Program-made: the position numbers and the translations under genes
The notes under the pieces: model-generated
What the model was told of the DNA's origin: nothing
What the model saw: the letters and a program-made list of their open reading frames with translations, nothing else
The model's database searches: none
In this document: in pieces, positions 35,760-44,286 of the stretch
How positions within the stretch are numbered: position 1 is the stretch's first letter
Layout of the letters: each line of letters begins with the position of its first letter
Assembly: GCF_031202265.1 (NCBI RefSeq)
Contig: NZ_CP100604.1
Coordinates: 1,364,001 to 1,428,000, forward strand
Direction: 5' to 3'
From: Bradyrhizobium sp. Ash2021
Lineage (GTDB): Bacteria; Pseudomonadota; Alphaproteobacteria; Rhizobiales; Xanthobacteraceae
DNA length: 64,000 nucleotides

Positions 35760-36397
35760 TTATGCCGCTGCTCTACGGTTTTTCCTGTTTCCCTTCGACG
35801 AATTGTGCCGTCTGCACATCAGAGCAGCATTCTCCAACTGACTCCGTCCACCCCTGCTGTACGGATCGATGTGATCGATTGTAAAATCGTCCCAAGTCAG
35901 TTTGGCCGCGCATCCCCCATGGGAGCAAACGCGGTTCAACGTGGTCGTTGCCAGTGAAGTAGCTCTTCTAAGTTGACGACCGTCGAAGGAATTCGTTTGC
36001 ATAACTCTGTCCAAAGCGGTCTTTTTGTTCAAGACGTCTCCTTGAACCAGCGACAACATCAACTCTGACGTAAATTCTACGTGTTTCATCCGATCAATCT
36101 GACCGGCAGTAAAAATTCCATTCTTCAAAAAGTGCTTCTTGAACCTATTTGCTAATCGGGAAGCTTCCTTCAGAAACGGACTGCGATAGTAACGGGCATG
36201 TCGCGTCTCTTGTCGTGTGAGCGCTTTGCCGGTTGAGTTTATTCGAACGAAAACTTCTATAATTTCGCCCAGTTCACCGTCGACCTCGATAACAGGTATC
36301 TCATACCCCGTAATAAGGTGTTGAAGGCCTTTTCTCTTCAAAAGAGGCCAATCAATCCACTCCATATCATCAGAGCCCGGCAGTTGAGTGCGCGCAT
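35760..36397 (-). pseudogene. DUF262/GmrSD-like protein with C-terminal HNH nuclease, 5' end lost to IS insertion
   Basis: About 210 codons remain. The segment YEIPVIEVDGELGEIIEVFVRINSTGKALTRQET matches the DUF262 core around its Ser/Thr-Gly-Lys region. The C-terminus is a classic HNH: CSHGGCAAKLTWDDFTIDHIDPYSRGG, LENAALMCRRHNSSKGNR. The N-terminal third, which should carry the DGQQR nucleotide-binding motif, is missing: an IS3 fragment abuts at about 36397. GmrSD-type DUF262 proteins cut modified phage DNA. The remaining ATG at 36365 could make a truncated protein of unknown use. Confidence 0.72.
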
Positions 36398-36845
36398 AGC
36401 CGCATCAAACGCTCGATCCGATGCAGTCCACACAACCCGCCTTCCGCCAACATGTCGTGCCACACTCGCCTCGCGCCATAGGTTCGATCGCTGGCGAGGA
36501 AACTGGCGCGAACCTTCGCGCCCAACTCCTCATCGCTCCGGCTGCGTTGGCTGCGCGGCCGTGTCAGCCAGGCATAGAACCCACCCCGCGAGACACCGAG
36601 CGCCCCGCACAACCATTCCGCCGGCCAGATCCCCCGGTGCTTCGCGATGAAGGCGAACTTCATGTTGATTCCTTCGCGAAGTAGGCCGCGGCTTTTTTTA
36701 GGATGTCCCGTTCGGCTCTCAGCTTGGCGACCTCGCGCTTGAGCTGCGCGATCTCCAACTGCTCCGGCTTCATCTGGCCCTGGCCGGGGAATGCATGCTG
36801 CGGATCGTCCGCCAGCTGCTTCACCCAATTGCGCAACTGCGTTGG
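36398..36845 (-). mobile_element. IS3-family remnant (3' end of orfA, 5' end of orfB)
   Basis: On the minus strand, orfA's end is readable (RNWVKQLADDPQHAFPGQ, QLKREVAKLRAERDILKKAA). Then orfB starts (MKFAFIAKHRGIWPAEWLCG, GVSRGGFYAWLTRPRSQRSR, TYGARRVWHDMLAEG) and stops after RIERLMR. Both element ends and the DDE core are gone. It lies between the fragment at 36846-37060 and the DUF262-HNH fragment, so IS-mediated deletion has joined two unrelated genes. Not related in detail to the IS at 22.6 kb. Confidence 0.8.
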
Positions 36846-37060
36846 ATGGCGCCGTTGCCGATAGCGTCGTGGGCTCGCACGACAACATCATCGAGCGGAT
36901 GAGTGTCTGCTCTTTGGAACGCCACTGAATCGATGATTGTACCAGGCAACCCTCGTGGGGCACCTCCCGCTAACATCGTAAGCAGGTAGTGAGCACCGAC
37001 CTGTCCTTCGAAGTGGGCCCCTCCCGGCCCGGCAGCGGCAACTGGAGCAGCCCTCTTCAA
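36846..37060 (-). pseudogene. N-terminal fragment of a large nuclease/NTPase-type protein
   Basis: About 70 codons from TTG 37060 (GGAAAGGA upstream): GGAHFEGQVGAHYLLTMLAG, GLPGTIIDSVAFQRADTHPL, DDVVVRAHDAIGNGA. From memory this resembles the restriction-endonuclease-like N-terminus of large multidomain defence proteins, whose next segment (LEIQVKRS, supplying catalytic residues) is exactly what has been cut off by the IS3 remnant. The rest of the gene is absent. Family assignment is tentative; truncation is clear. Confidence 0.5.
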
Positions 37061-37075
37061 TCGATCCTTTCCCCC

Positions 37076-37192
37076 TCAGATTCGGGCGCCACTATAGTTG
37101 CATTTTTCGACGAGCGCCATTGCCAGGCGTTCTCGGTACCGACGCTGTTTCCGAGCCCGGTAATCCGCGAGCGATCGAAGGCGTTTCTGCAT
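37076..37192 (-). CDS. Possible 38-residue Arg-rich peptide
   Basis: MQKRLRSLADYRARKQRRYR then ERLAMALVEKCNYSGARI, starting at ATG 37192 with an AGGCGAG purine stretch before it. It stops 15 bp before the TTG start of the nuclease/NTPase fragment. Composition is basic and helical. Weak evidence; placement between two same-strand frames is the main support. Confidence 0.3.
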   Translation of the reverse strand: MQKRLRSLADYRARKQRRYRERLAMALVEKCNYSGARI

Positions 37193-37201
37193 CTCGCCTC
37201 G

Positions 37202-37399
37202 TTATATCTGGGCCTTTCGTCGCGCCCGGGCTTGTTCGATAGGAATGATATTCTCACTCCGGAACCAGCGTCGACCGTTTAATCCGGTGCTCATTTTGCC
37301 GGTCTGGGCCAGTCGATCCTCTTCGTAGATGCAGTACCTCCGAGAGAACGATACATCGTCTTCGTCCTCATCGTCGCTCTCTGGTCGATTCCATACCAT
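37202..37399 (-). CDS. Small hypothetical protein with RWFRSENII motif
   Basis: 65 residues: acidic N-terminus (MVWNRPESDDEDEDDVSF), then NGRRWFRSENIIPIEQARARRKAQI. The segment RWFRSxNII also occurs in the 69-residue protein at 43940-44149 (FRWFRSPNIIDLW), so the two small genes share a motif. Possibly first gene of a short operon with the truncated nuclease/NTPase. Function unknown. Confidence 0.45.
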   Translation of the reverse strand: MVWNRPESDDEDEDDVSFSRRYCIYEEDRLAQTGKMSTGLNGRRWFRSENIIPIEQARARRKAQI

Positions 37400-37768
37400 C
37401 TCTAAACCTTCATCTGTAGATATCCCTCACCTTATTAATTGGTGAGAAGTAACAAGAGAGAAGAAGATAAGAAGGGGACCGGGTGGGCAAGGTTGCCCAT
37501 GTCACCTGGGCAAGGTTGCCCAAACCCCGGCGGTTTCCGCCACTTTTTCGCGGCCAATTCCTTTGCGCCGGGATGGTTCGTGTTCAGTGGGCGCGGGGGG
37601 CAGGTCCAAAAGCCGGAGGTCGTGGCTTTTGCGAGCGCGGGGCCGCTCCACTTTTAGCGGCCGCAAGTTAGCGGAGAATTTTCCGCACGCTTGAAATAGC
37701 TGAATAATTGCGTTCATTGCGGCGCTGCTGCTATGGCCAAGTTGCTCTTTCCCCTTGTATGGCAGCTG
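37400..37768. promoter_or_regulatory. Gap with two copies of the palindrome TGGGCAA-GG-TTGCCCA
   Basis: Copies at 37484-37499 and 37507-37522 are identical and 23 bp apart (about two helical turns), 85-123 bp upstream of the small gene at 37399. A further inverted repeat CTCACC-N9-GGTGAG is at 37426-37446. This looks like a repressor-controlled promoter region. No gene seen. Confidence 0.55.
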
Positions 37769-39535
37769 CTACGGTTTGCAGTATTTTCGGAGGTCGGTGA
37801 GGTGGGCTAGGTCCACCACTTCCATGAGGTGCACCAGCGCTGCATTCGCGTCCCGACTCTCCTCCACCGTCACCGACGATTGTGCGATCAAATCGTCCAG
37901 ACTGTCAGAATGTGACTCGACCTGAGAAAGCCGCTCCAACGCGTTAAGGCGGTCTCGGTCCAAGTCATTGTGACGCCCGCAAAGTGTTTTGAGCTTATCG
38001 CTTAAGTTGCCATTATGCGGGAGCTCGTAGCCCTCCGCAACGGCGACGATCGTCAGTTCGCCGTGACCGAGATACGATTTGACCAGCGCATTGATCTTGT
38101 CGGCGGCGGCCCCGTGCTGCTGGACCTTTGCGCGCAGCGCGACGATGTCCCCTTCCAGCTTTTCGACTGCCGCCTTAGCTGCAACCTGTTTCGCCGTAGC
38201 GTCGGAAATCTCGCTGACGTGTTTCGCGTAGTCGTCGGCACTGGTGGCCACGAAGTGTTGGCGAATTGCTTCTCGGGCCTTTTTCTGATGTTCGTTGAAG
38301 CCGTCGACCATGTCGGCGTGTTGCTTGCAGATCGCATTGACCGCGTTGCAGCTCTCATCGAGCAGCTTGATGCGAGCCCTCACTTCTTCGGCCGGTGGAA
38401 GCGCCATCGTGACCGGACTAGTTGGCGCGCCCTTACGTTCGCGAAATGCTTTTAATGCCGTCACCAACAGGGGACTGACATTATCCAGCGCAGCGGTGAA
38501 CGCAGACGCGGCGGTTTCAAACGGCGGCTGAAATTCGGCTGATAGTTGGGCGGCGGCCGGTATGGCAGCCTTCGCGATAGCCAGAGTTTCCACGCAGTCA
38601 CCCGCGTGATGTGCGGCAGTGTTCAGTTCGGTGATGAACTTGGAAAAGTTGTCGTCAAAAGCCTCGGTGAGCAGCTTTTTGCGCTCATCGGTAATCGCTT
38701 TGCCGCAATACAGGCACGACTTCAAGTCGTGGCCAACATGGTACTCGTGGCCTTGCTTGACCCAAGGGACCATTTGCGGATGGACGTCGAGCCCCTCCAC
38801 GACGATGCTCCCGACGGATTTTGGAGCGAGCTCAACGGCGGCCTCAATCAGCTCCAGCAGCGAGGAAACCGGAACTTCAACGAGTTTGACCTTGGCAGGA
38901 GGTTCGGACCGTGCGCAGGTCGCAGTGGCGGCGTCGAGATCGGCATCGCTCAGCTTGTCATCTGCCGAGGCACCTAGCTTGTCCACGTCTGCGACGAACT
39001 GCGGTGCCTCGTATCGGGCAGCCTGACGTAGACGTTCGGAGACGGTTCGCGCGAGAAGCCGCTTAAACTCGTTGAACGCCTTTTCACGCTCCCTAAAGAC
39101 CTTCGCCTCGCCCTCGTGCTTCGTTTGCGCGGTCGGAAAGGTCGCCTCAAGCGCCTTTAGCTGGTCCGCCGCCTCCGCTTGGTCAGCGCCGATATAAAAG
39201 ACAGGGTTCGCCATGCCAGTTTCCCAGCGGAAGTTCTCGGCGATGAAGTCGTTGTTGAAAACACAGACGCGCTTCTCGAGGCCGGTCAGCGCCTTGGGAT
39301 AGCCGAATTTCGTCCCATCAGACATCTCGATCTCGAATGTGCACCCTTCGGGAAGTCGGTCCTGCTTCTTGCCGTGTTGAAGTGCCGCGAATGTACGGGA
39401 AAGGGTGGACTTTCCTGAGCCGTTGAAGCCGTAGAAGAGATTGAACCGCCTAAGATCAAGGCTCGGCGTGACCGCTTTACGCTCCGCCAATACGGCTGCG
39501 CCTTTGAGCAGACGAATGTTCTCGATGATTGTCAC
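37769..39535 (-). CDS. AAA_13 (RloC/PrrC-like) ATPase lacking the C-terminal ABC motifs
   Basis: 588 residues from GTG 39535. Walker A FYGFNGSGKST sits at residues 34-44, as in AAA_13 proteins (RloC and PrrC anticodon nucleases and relatives). A zinc-type CLYCGK follows near residue 300 and long coiled-coil segments fill the middle. The region YLGHGELTIVAVAEGYELPHNG matches the part that normally precedes the ABC signature (LSEGE) and Walker B (DDPISSLD), yet here the chain continues NLSDKLKTLCGRHND and ends about 75 residues later without either motif. So it is either a degraded toxin/defence ATPase or a variant that cannot hydrolyse ATP alone. Confidence 0.7.
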   Translation of the reverse strand: MTIIENIRLLKGAAVLAERKAVTPSLDLRRFNLFYGFNGSGKSTLSRTFAALQHGKKQDRLPEGCTFEIEMSDGTKFGYPKALTGLEKRVCVFNNDFIAENFRWETGMANPVFYIGADQAEAADQLKALEATFPTAQTKHEGEAKVFREREKAFNEFKRLLARTVSERLRQAARYEAPQFVADVDKLGASADDKLSDADLDAATATCARSEPPAKVKLVEVPVSSLLELIEAAVELAPKSVGSIVVEGLDVHPQMVPWVKQGHEYHVGHDLKSCLYCGKAITDERKKLLTEAFDDNFSKFITELNTAAHHAGDCVETLAIAKAAIPAAAQLSAEFQPPFETAASAFTAALDNVSPLLVTALKAFRERKGAPTSPVTMALPPAEEVRARIKLLDESCNAVNAICKQHADMVDGFNEHQKKAREAIRQHFVATSADDYAKHVSEISDATAKQVAAKAAVEKLEGDIVALRAKVQQHGAAADKINALVKSYLGHGELTIVAVAEGYELPHNGNLSDKLKTLCGRHNDLDRDRLNALERLSQVESHSDSLDDLIAQSSVTVEESRDANAALVHLMEVVDLAHLTDLRKYCKP

Positions 39536-40016
39536 GGCCGCCCCCCAGCCAGTTTTCTTCTCCCTTAGATTGATTCGCCAAGGGCTCGGAGGCATCAATA
39601 CTAAAATCAAGTACAAGTTGTAAAGCAGGCTTGAGGGGCGTCGCTCGTTGCCGGGTCTTTCTGCCGATAGCCGCGCCAGAGCTAGGGAAACCGTGGTAGC
39701 CTATCCGTCTTGCGCAGGAGGAGAGTCGCCTCATTTTGTGGAGGGGGACATACAGTCTAGCGGAAGTCATGTGCTCGGCCTGACAGTCGTCACCCATTGC
39801 GGCGGAGTGAGGTAGGCCAGCAGTCCCGCCGGCCGGCATGCCCGAGCAAATAGAGGGCGTGTCCCGCAAACTGAGAAGCCCTGCGCTCACTATGACGACG
39901 ATGCCAAGAAGGTGGTTCGTCGAAACGATTGATTGCCCGACTCGATCAATCCGCATCGTCGGCGCCTCACGCTTATGTGTCCGGGGACGCCGCGCCGCCG
40001 CGAGAATCTGTATTGA

Positions 40017-40049
40017 ATTACGATCGTAATTTAATATTATGATCGTAAT
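40017..40049. promoter_or_regulatory. Two operator-like palindromes ATTAYGATCGTAAT upstream of the amidase
   Basis: ATTACGATCGTAAT (40017-40030, perfect) and ATTATGATCGTAAT (40036-40049, one mismatch) are direct copies with 19-bp spacing, 66 bp before the amidase ATG. They lie in the otherwise gene-free 39536-40114 stretch. Typical of a dimeric repressor; no regulator gene is adjacent. Confidence 0.6.
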
Positions 40050-40430
40050 GGCATCGAGCTGCGCCGCCGTTCGCGGCAGTGAGATGCCGCGTCTCAGCTC
40101 TTTGCGAGGATTCCATGGACGACACGACCGCCACTTCACGCCACACCGCATCGCGAGAAACCACGAACCTCACCTCGCTTGGGCTCGCAGCCGTTGCAGC
40201 CGCAGTTCGGAACGGCGACATCACGTCGGAGACCTACACCACGGCGCTTCTGCAGCGCGCCCGAGCGCTTGCCGAGCTCAATGCCTTCATCACTATCGAC
40301 GAGGCCGCCGTGCTCGCGGCCGCGAGGGACGCGGACAAAGCGCGTGCGGCCGGGTCGGCGGCCCCACTCCTGGGCGTGCCGCTCGGGGTGAAGGACAGCT
40401 ATTTGACGAAAGGGCTGCCTACGAGCCTAG

Positions 40431-41865
40431 TACTACAGTTGCCTTCTCTCTCGATTTCTGAATCCATGGGCAACCATGATTCGCAGATCGTGGACGCAGG
40501 CAGCGTCAATTGAAGAGACGCTTGCGCTGTGGGCGGCGTCGCTTCGTGAGATCAAGAAACGGATACGTCCGTTATTCAATCAAAATCGTGTTGCGAGGAA
40601 TGCAGGCTTGTTTCTCGAGAGTCTGCTCGGGGATGAGCAACGCAAAACCGGTTGGATGCGAGCGGAAGCGGCTGGCGATCCCGGCCCTTGGCGGCAACAG
40701 GCGATCCTGGGTCGCAGGGATTGGGATGCTGACGGCCTGCGCGATATCGTTCGCGATTATGTCATCGAACATTTGGCGGATGACGACGCGGTCCTCGTGA
40801 TCGACGAGACCGGCTTTCTCAAGCAGGGCAAGGCGTCGTGCGGAGTGGCGCGGCAATACACTGGTTCCGCAGGCAAGATCACGAACTGCCAGATCGGCGT
40901 CTTCGCTGCCTACGTTTCGCGCCACGGTCATGCCTTCATCGATCGCGCACTGTATCTTCCAAAGGAATGGACCGACGATCCAGGTCGCCTCGAAGCCGCA
41001 TACGTGCCCCCCGATGCCGGCTTTGCGACCAAACCAAAGCTTGCGACGCGAATGATCGCACGCGCCATAGCCGCGTCTGTCCCGTTCAAATGGGTTGCTG
41101 GCGATACTGTCTACGGTGTTGGCGATATTGAGCAGCAGTTGCGTCGCGCAGGCAAGGGCTATGTACTCGGGGTCAGCAGCGCTCATGTATTTCAATCCTG
41201 GGGCAAGCGGCGATCCGTTGCCGGCACGGCCGCCGACATCGCCCAAACGCTGCGCGCGTCCGACTGGAAACGCCTCTCGGCAGGGGCCGGAACCAAAGGA
41301 CCGCGGCTGTATGATTGGTGCTATCTCGAATTGGCTGATCTCGAGGTTGAAGAATTTTACAGCGCAAATCACGGTCTTTGGACGCGAGGTCTGCTGATCC
41401 GTCGTCGCATCGCCGATAGCGATCTCGCCTTCTTCACCACCTGGTGCCCAACGGCAACATCGATCGAAACGCTGGTGACGGTCGAAGGCCATCGGTGGGC
41501 GATCGAGGACAGCTTTGAGACTGCGAAGAACGAGTTTGGTCTCGATGACAACGAGAGCAGATCCTGGCATGGCTGGCACCGCCACGTTTCCCTGGTGATG
41601 CTCGCCTTCGCCATGATGGCGGTGATCCGCCATCGCGCCAATCCACCGCCGCCAAAAAAAACGCAACGCCGAACTACGGCAAAAACAAAAGCATCGCTAT
41701 CCCGCCGTTGATCCGTTGGTCAATCCAGGAAGTTCGCCGTATCGCTATCAGGCTCGCGCGAAAGCGCATCCAACCCGCACACATCATCGCATGGTCACTC
41801 TGGCGCCGAGCTCACCAAGCCGCTGCTCAGCGCGCTCACTTCAAATCAAAACGGCAACTGTAATG
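40431..41865 (+). mobile_element. IS701-family insertion sequence, 1435 bp
   Basis: Ends are imperfect inverted repeats: TACTACAGTTGCC at 40431 and, on the other strand, CATTACAGTTGCC at 41865. The target duplication is CTAG (40427-40430 and 41866-41869), matching the YTAR preference of IS701. One transposase gene fills it. Insertion is in the amidase gene. Confidence 0.9.
40476..41711 (+). CDS. IS701-family transposase
   Basis: 411 residues with the DDE-type core of IS701/ISAba11-like enzymes: DDAVLVIDETGFLKQGKASCG (first Asp), VPFKWVAGDTVYG (second Asp), and WAIEDSFETAKNEFGLDDNE (Glu). The C-terminus is basic. Intact, so the element may still be mobile. Confidence 0.9.
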   Translation: MIRRSWTQAASIEETLALWAASLREIKKRIRPLFNQNRVARNAGLFLESLLGDEQRKTGWMRAEAAGDPGPWRQQAILGRRDWDADGLRDIVRDYVIEHLADDDAVLVIDETGFLKQGKASCGVARQYTGSAGKITNCQIGVFAAYVSRHGHAFIDRALYLPKEWTDDPGRLEAAYVPPDAGFATKPKLATRMIARAIAASVPFKWVAGDTVYGVGDIEQQLRRAGKGYVLGVSSAHVFQSWGKRRSVAGTAADIAQTLRASDWKRLSAGAGTKGPRLYDWCYLELADLEVEEFYSANHGLWTRGLLIRRRIADSDLAFFTTWCPTATSIETLVTVEGHRWAIEDSFETAKNEFGLDDNESRSWHGWHRHVSLVMLAFAMMAVIRHRANPPPPKKTQRRTTAKTKASLSRR

Positions 41866-42824
41866 CTAGGTCTCGACGGTCTCGCTCACTTCGTGCCGCG
41901 GGAAGACGCGGACGCTGTCCGCGCCATCAAGGGTGCGGGCGCTCTGGTCTTCGGCAAGAACAACCTCGTCGAGATGTCCTACGGGTTGACCGGTCACAAT
42001 GCCCGCTATGGCCAGGTGAAGAATCCGCTCGCCCGCGATCGCGTTTCGGGCGGCTCCTCGAGCGGCTCCGCTGCATCCGTCGCCGCCAACATCGTGCCCG
42101 CGTCGCTGGGAGGCGATACCGTCGGATCGATTCGGGTGCCCGCATCGCTCTGTGGCGTGGTGGGATTCAAGCCTACGACTGGGCGATGGCCGCGCAATGG
42201 CGTCGCGCCGATCTCGCATACCCTCGACACAACGGGCGTGTTCGCCCGCAGCGTTGAGGATTGCGCTCTTATGGATCAGGTGGTGACCGGTGAAAGGGCC
42301 GTGGAGCCATCCGGGCGCGGATACGACGTGAAGCGGAGGCGGCTGGCCTACGCGCCGCGGCAATTTCTCGACCTGGTCGATCCAGAGGTCGAGGCCCGTT
42401 TCCGCGAGGTGGTGCGGCAGCTGCGGGAAGCCGGCGCCGAGGTCGTGGAGGTGGACCTGGGCGACGACTTCGGTGCCCTCACTCAGACCGCGACCTGGAG
42501 CATTTTCTTCCATGAGACAATGGGCGCGATCTCGGAGTTTCTTCGCGGCTACGATATCCCAACCACATTCGAGGCGATCTACGAGGGCATCAAGCCCGAG
42601 CTTCGGGAGGTGTGGGGGCACATGGTCCTACCGGGAGGCGGAGGTGCTATCTCAGCAGAGGCGTATCAGACGGCGCTCGTCGTGAGCCGCGCTGAAATCC
42701 AGCGCCGGCTCGATCAGGCGTTCGTTGGCCACGGGGCGGAGGCCATCCTGCAGCCAACGACGCCCTGCACGGCACCTTTGATCGAACAGCAGGCGAGCTT
42801 CCATATCGCGGGGCGGGAGGTTAA

Positions 42825-42954
42825 ACGTGGCGCCGTCGAATCTCCAGCCTTTGACGCCAAGCAGGAAGTAAGCCTCAGTGGATGCGCGGAGATAAGTTAA
42901 TTCTCTGACGCGTTTCAAGTCGTCGCGGTGAAACGGTTGGATTGCTTCCTTCAT
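42825..42954 (-). pseudogene. Truncated phage-type gene cut by the amidase junction
   Basis: The first about 43 codons, MKEAIQPFHRDDLKRVRELTYLRAS to KGWRFDGATFN, start with an ATGA overlap at the stop of the collagen-like gene. After about 42825 the frame runs antisense through the amidase, so the true C-terminus has been replaced. The overlap shows it was translated with the structural gene upstream. Function unknown. Confidence 0.6.
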
Positions 42955-43901
42955 GCGCCTGTCTCCGAAAAGAATTGCTCGAACGCCGCACGGAGCGGAA
43001 TGGTCTCACTAGAGCCGTCCGTGTAAAGGAGATTGAGATTGTACCCGGCATCGATATCGGTGCTGGCGATGCGAGGCGCACTCGCGAGTGGCCCTGTCGG
43101 GCCGCGCTCGCCCTTCGGACCTTGTTGCCCGCGCTTGCCGGCGGAAGCGACCAGCTGCCAGTTCTCGCCCGGGCATGGGCCGGGATCGTCACGCAGCGCG
43201 ACAAAGCTGGACCCATTGAGCATGGTGATGTCCAGCCGCTTGTAGTCTTTTGAGGGATCATAGGTGCCGCGAGGCCGGAATGTACGACCGTCCTTGCCAT
43301 CTGCGCCGGATCGCGCCAAGCAGGTCCAGTCTTCACTCTCCGGACAGGGTGCTGTCGCGGTGTCACGTTTGGCCTGATAGCTGCCGGTCTGATCGGTAAC
43401 CACGTTGCCGCGATAATAGACGCGGCCGGCGTTGTACGACTCGACCATCGGCAGCGAACCGGGCTCGCCTTTTTCGCCGCGCGGACCCGCCGTGCCATCG
43501 GCGGGCTGATTGATCAGCGCCACTCGGTCTGTGATCTCGGCGCGCAGTTCAGCACGAAGCTCGGTGCGGATTTCTTCACGCATTTCTACCTTGGCCGCGC
43601 GGATGTCGGCCAGCGCCGCTTCCAACTTCGCCGAATTACCGTCCAATGCGCGTCGAAGATATTTGTCGGCTTCATCAAACAAGCGGTCGAGCTGCTCGTT
43701 GATGGCCTCGCCAACTCCCCCGATGACGCCATCATGAATCGCTGCGATCTGCTCGCTCACAAGGTTCTGTACATACTGCGCCCATGAGGCCTGAATGGCC
43801 TCGGTCGAGATCGTAGCGGCGGCATTTGGGCTATCCTTGGCCGCGGTGTCATACCTGGTGGCGTTGCTTATAACGCCACCGTAGCGCGATTTGCCGGACA
43901 T
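42951..43901 (-). CDS. Collagen-like phage structural/fibre-type protein
   Basis: 316 residues. Residues about 40-125 are helical (VSEQIAAIHDGVIGG, KVEMREEIRTELRAELRAEI). Two short Gly-X-Y stretches follow (GTAGPRGEKGEPG; GKRGQQGPKGERGPTGP) around domains with repeated carbohydrate-binding-like patterns (RVYYRGNVVTDQTGSYQAKR; GSSFVALRDDPG). Such proteins occur at phage tail or capsid surfaces and as secreted adhesins. The position beside the phage replication operon supports the phage reading. Confidence 0.7.
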   Translation of the reverse strand: MSGKSRYGGVISNATRYDTAAKDSPNAAATISTEAIQASWAQYVQNLVSEQIAAIHDGVIGGVGEAINEQLDRLFDEADKYLRRALDGNSAKLEAALADIRAAKVEMREEIRTELRAELRAEITDRVALINQPADGTAGPRGEKGEPGSLPMVESYNAGRVYYRGNVVTDQTGSYQAKRDTATAPCPESEDWTCLARSGADGKDGRTFRPRGTYDPSKDYKRLDITMLNGSSFVALRDDPGPCPGENWQLVASAGKRGQQGPKGERGPTGPLASAPRIASTDIDAGYNLNLLYTDGSSETIPLRAAFEQFFSETGA

Positions 43902-43939
43902 CGAGGCCTCCTCTCGGTGCTGCAGCGTAGACTATAGCA

Positions 43940-44149
43940 CTACAGTCCCAGACGTCGACGCCAGATCAGATCGACGATGCGTCGCTTCTCTTCCTCACTG
44001 CGGTAGTGCCAGAGATCGATGATGTTTGGTGACCGAAACCAGCGGAAGCTGCCATCAAATAGCGGCGGGGGATTTCGATTGCGTCGCTCCTCCTCCGGCA
44101 AGATTTTCTGGCGACTGAAGGCCTCGTCAATCAATCGAACAGGAGCCAT
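43940..44149 (-). CDS. Small hypothetical protein with RWFRSPNII motif
   Basis: 69 residues from ATG 44149: MAPVRLIDEAFSRQKILPEEE and later LFDGSFRWFRSPNIIDLWHY, ending RRIVDLIWRRRLGL. Shares the RWFRSxNII motif with the protein at 37202-37399. Basic and aromatic; may bind nucleic acid. The longer open frame up to 44290 lacks a better start. Confidence 0.5.
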   Translation of the reverse strand: MAPVRLIDEAFSRQKILPEEERRNRNPPPLFDGSFRWFRSPNIIDLWHYRSEEEKRRIVDLIWRRRLGL

Positions 44150-44286
44150 TGGTTCCACGTTCCCATTTCTAATACCAATACTACTAAGACAAGAGATCAA
44201 TATAAGAGAACACAGGACCTGATGTCCGTCTAAGGGACGATCACATGACCGTTTAAGGGACAGTGCATGGCCGTTTAAGAGACAAA

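Larger units (their letters stand above)
40115..42823 (+). pseudogene. Amidase (amidase-signature family), interrupted by IS701 and 3'-truncated
   Basis: The 5' part (40115-40430) reads MDDTTATSRHTASRETTNLT to PLGVKDSYLTKGLPTSL. The 3' part resumes at 41866 as GLDGLAHFVPREDADAVRAI. Skipping the IS and one CTAG copy restores one frame. The amidase-signature Lys (VKDSYLTKG), the GGSSSGSAASVAA motif and the catalytic Ser region GGDTVGSIRVPASLCGVVGFKPT are all present. After FHIAGREV (about 42823) the sequence switches to unrelated phage DNA, losing roughly the last 100 residues. It would hydrolyse a carboxamide; now doubly inactive. Confidence 0.85.

Noticed and set aside
37484..37522. CRISPR-like repeat pair
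   Set aside because: Only two copies, each palindromic and 23 bp apart with a 7-bp gap; no spacer array. No CRISPR array or cas gene was seen anywhere in the window.
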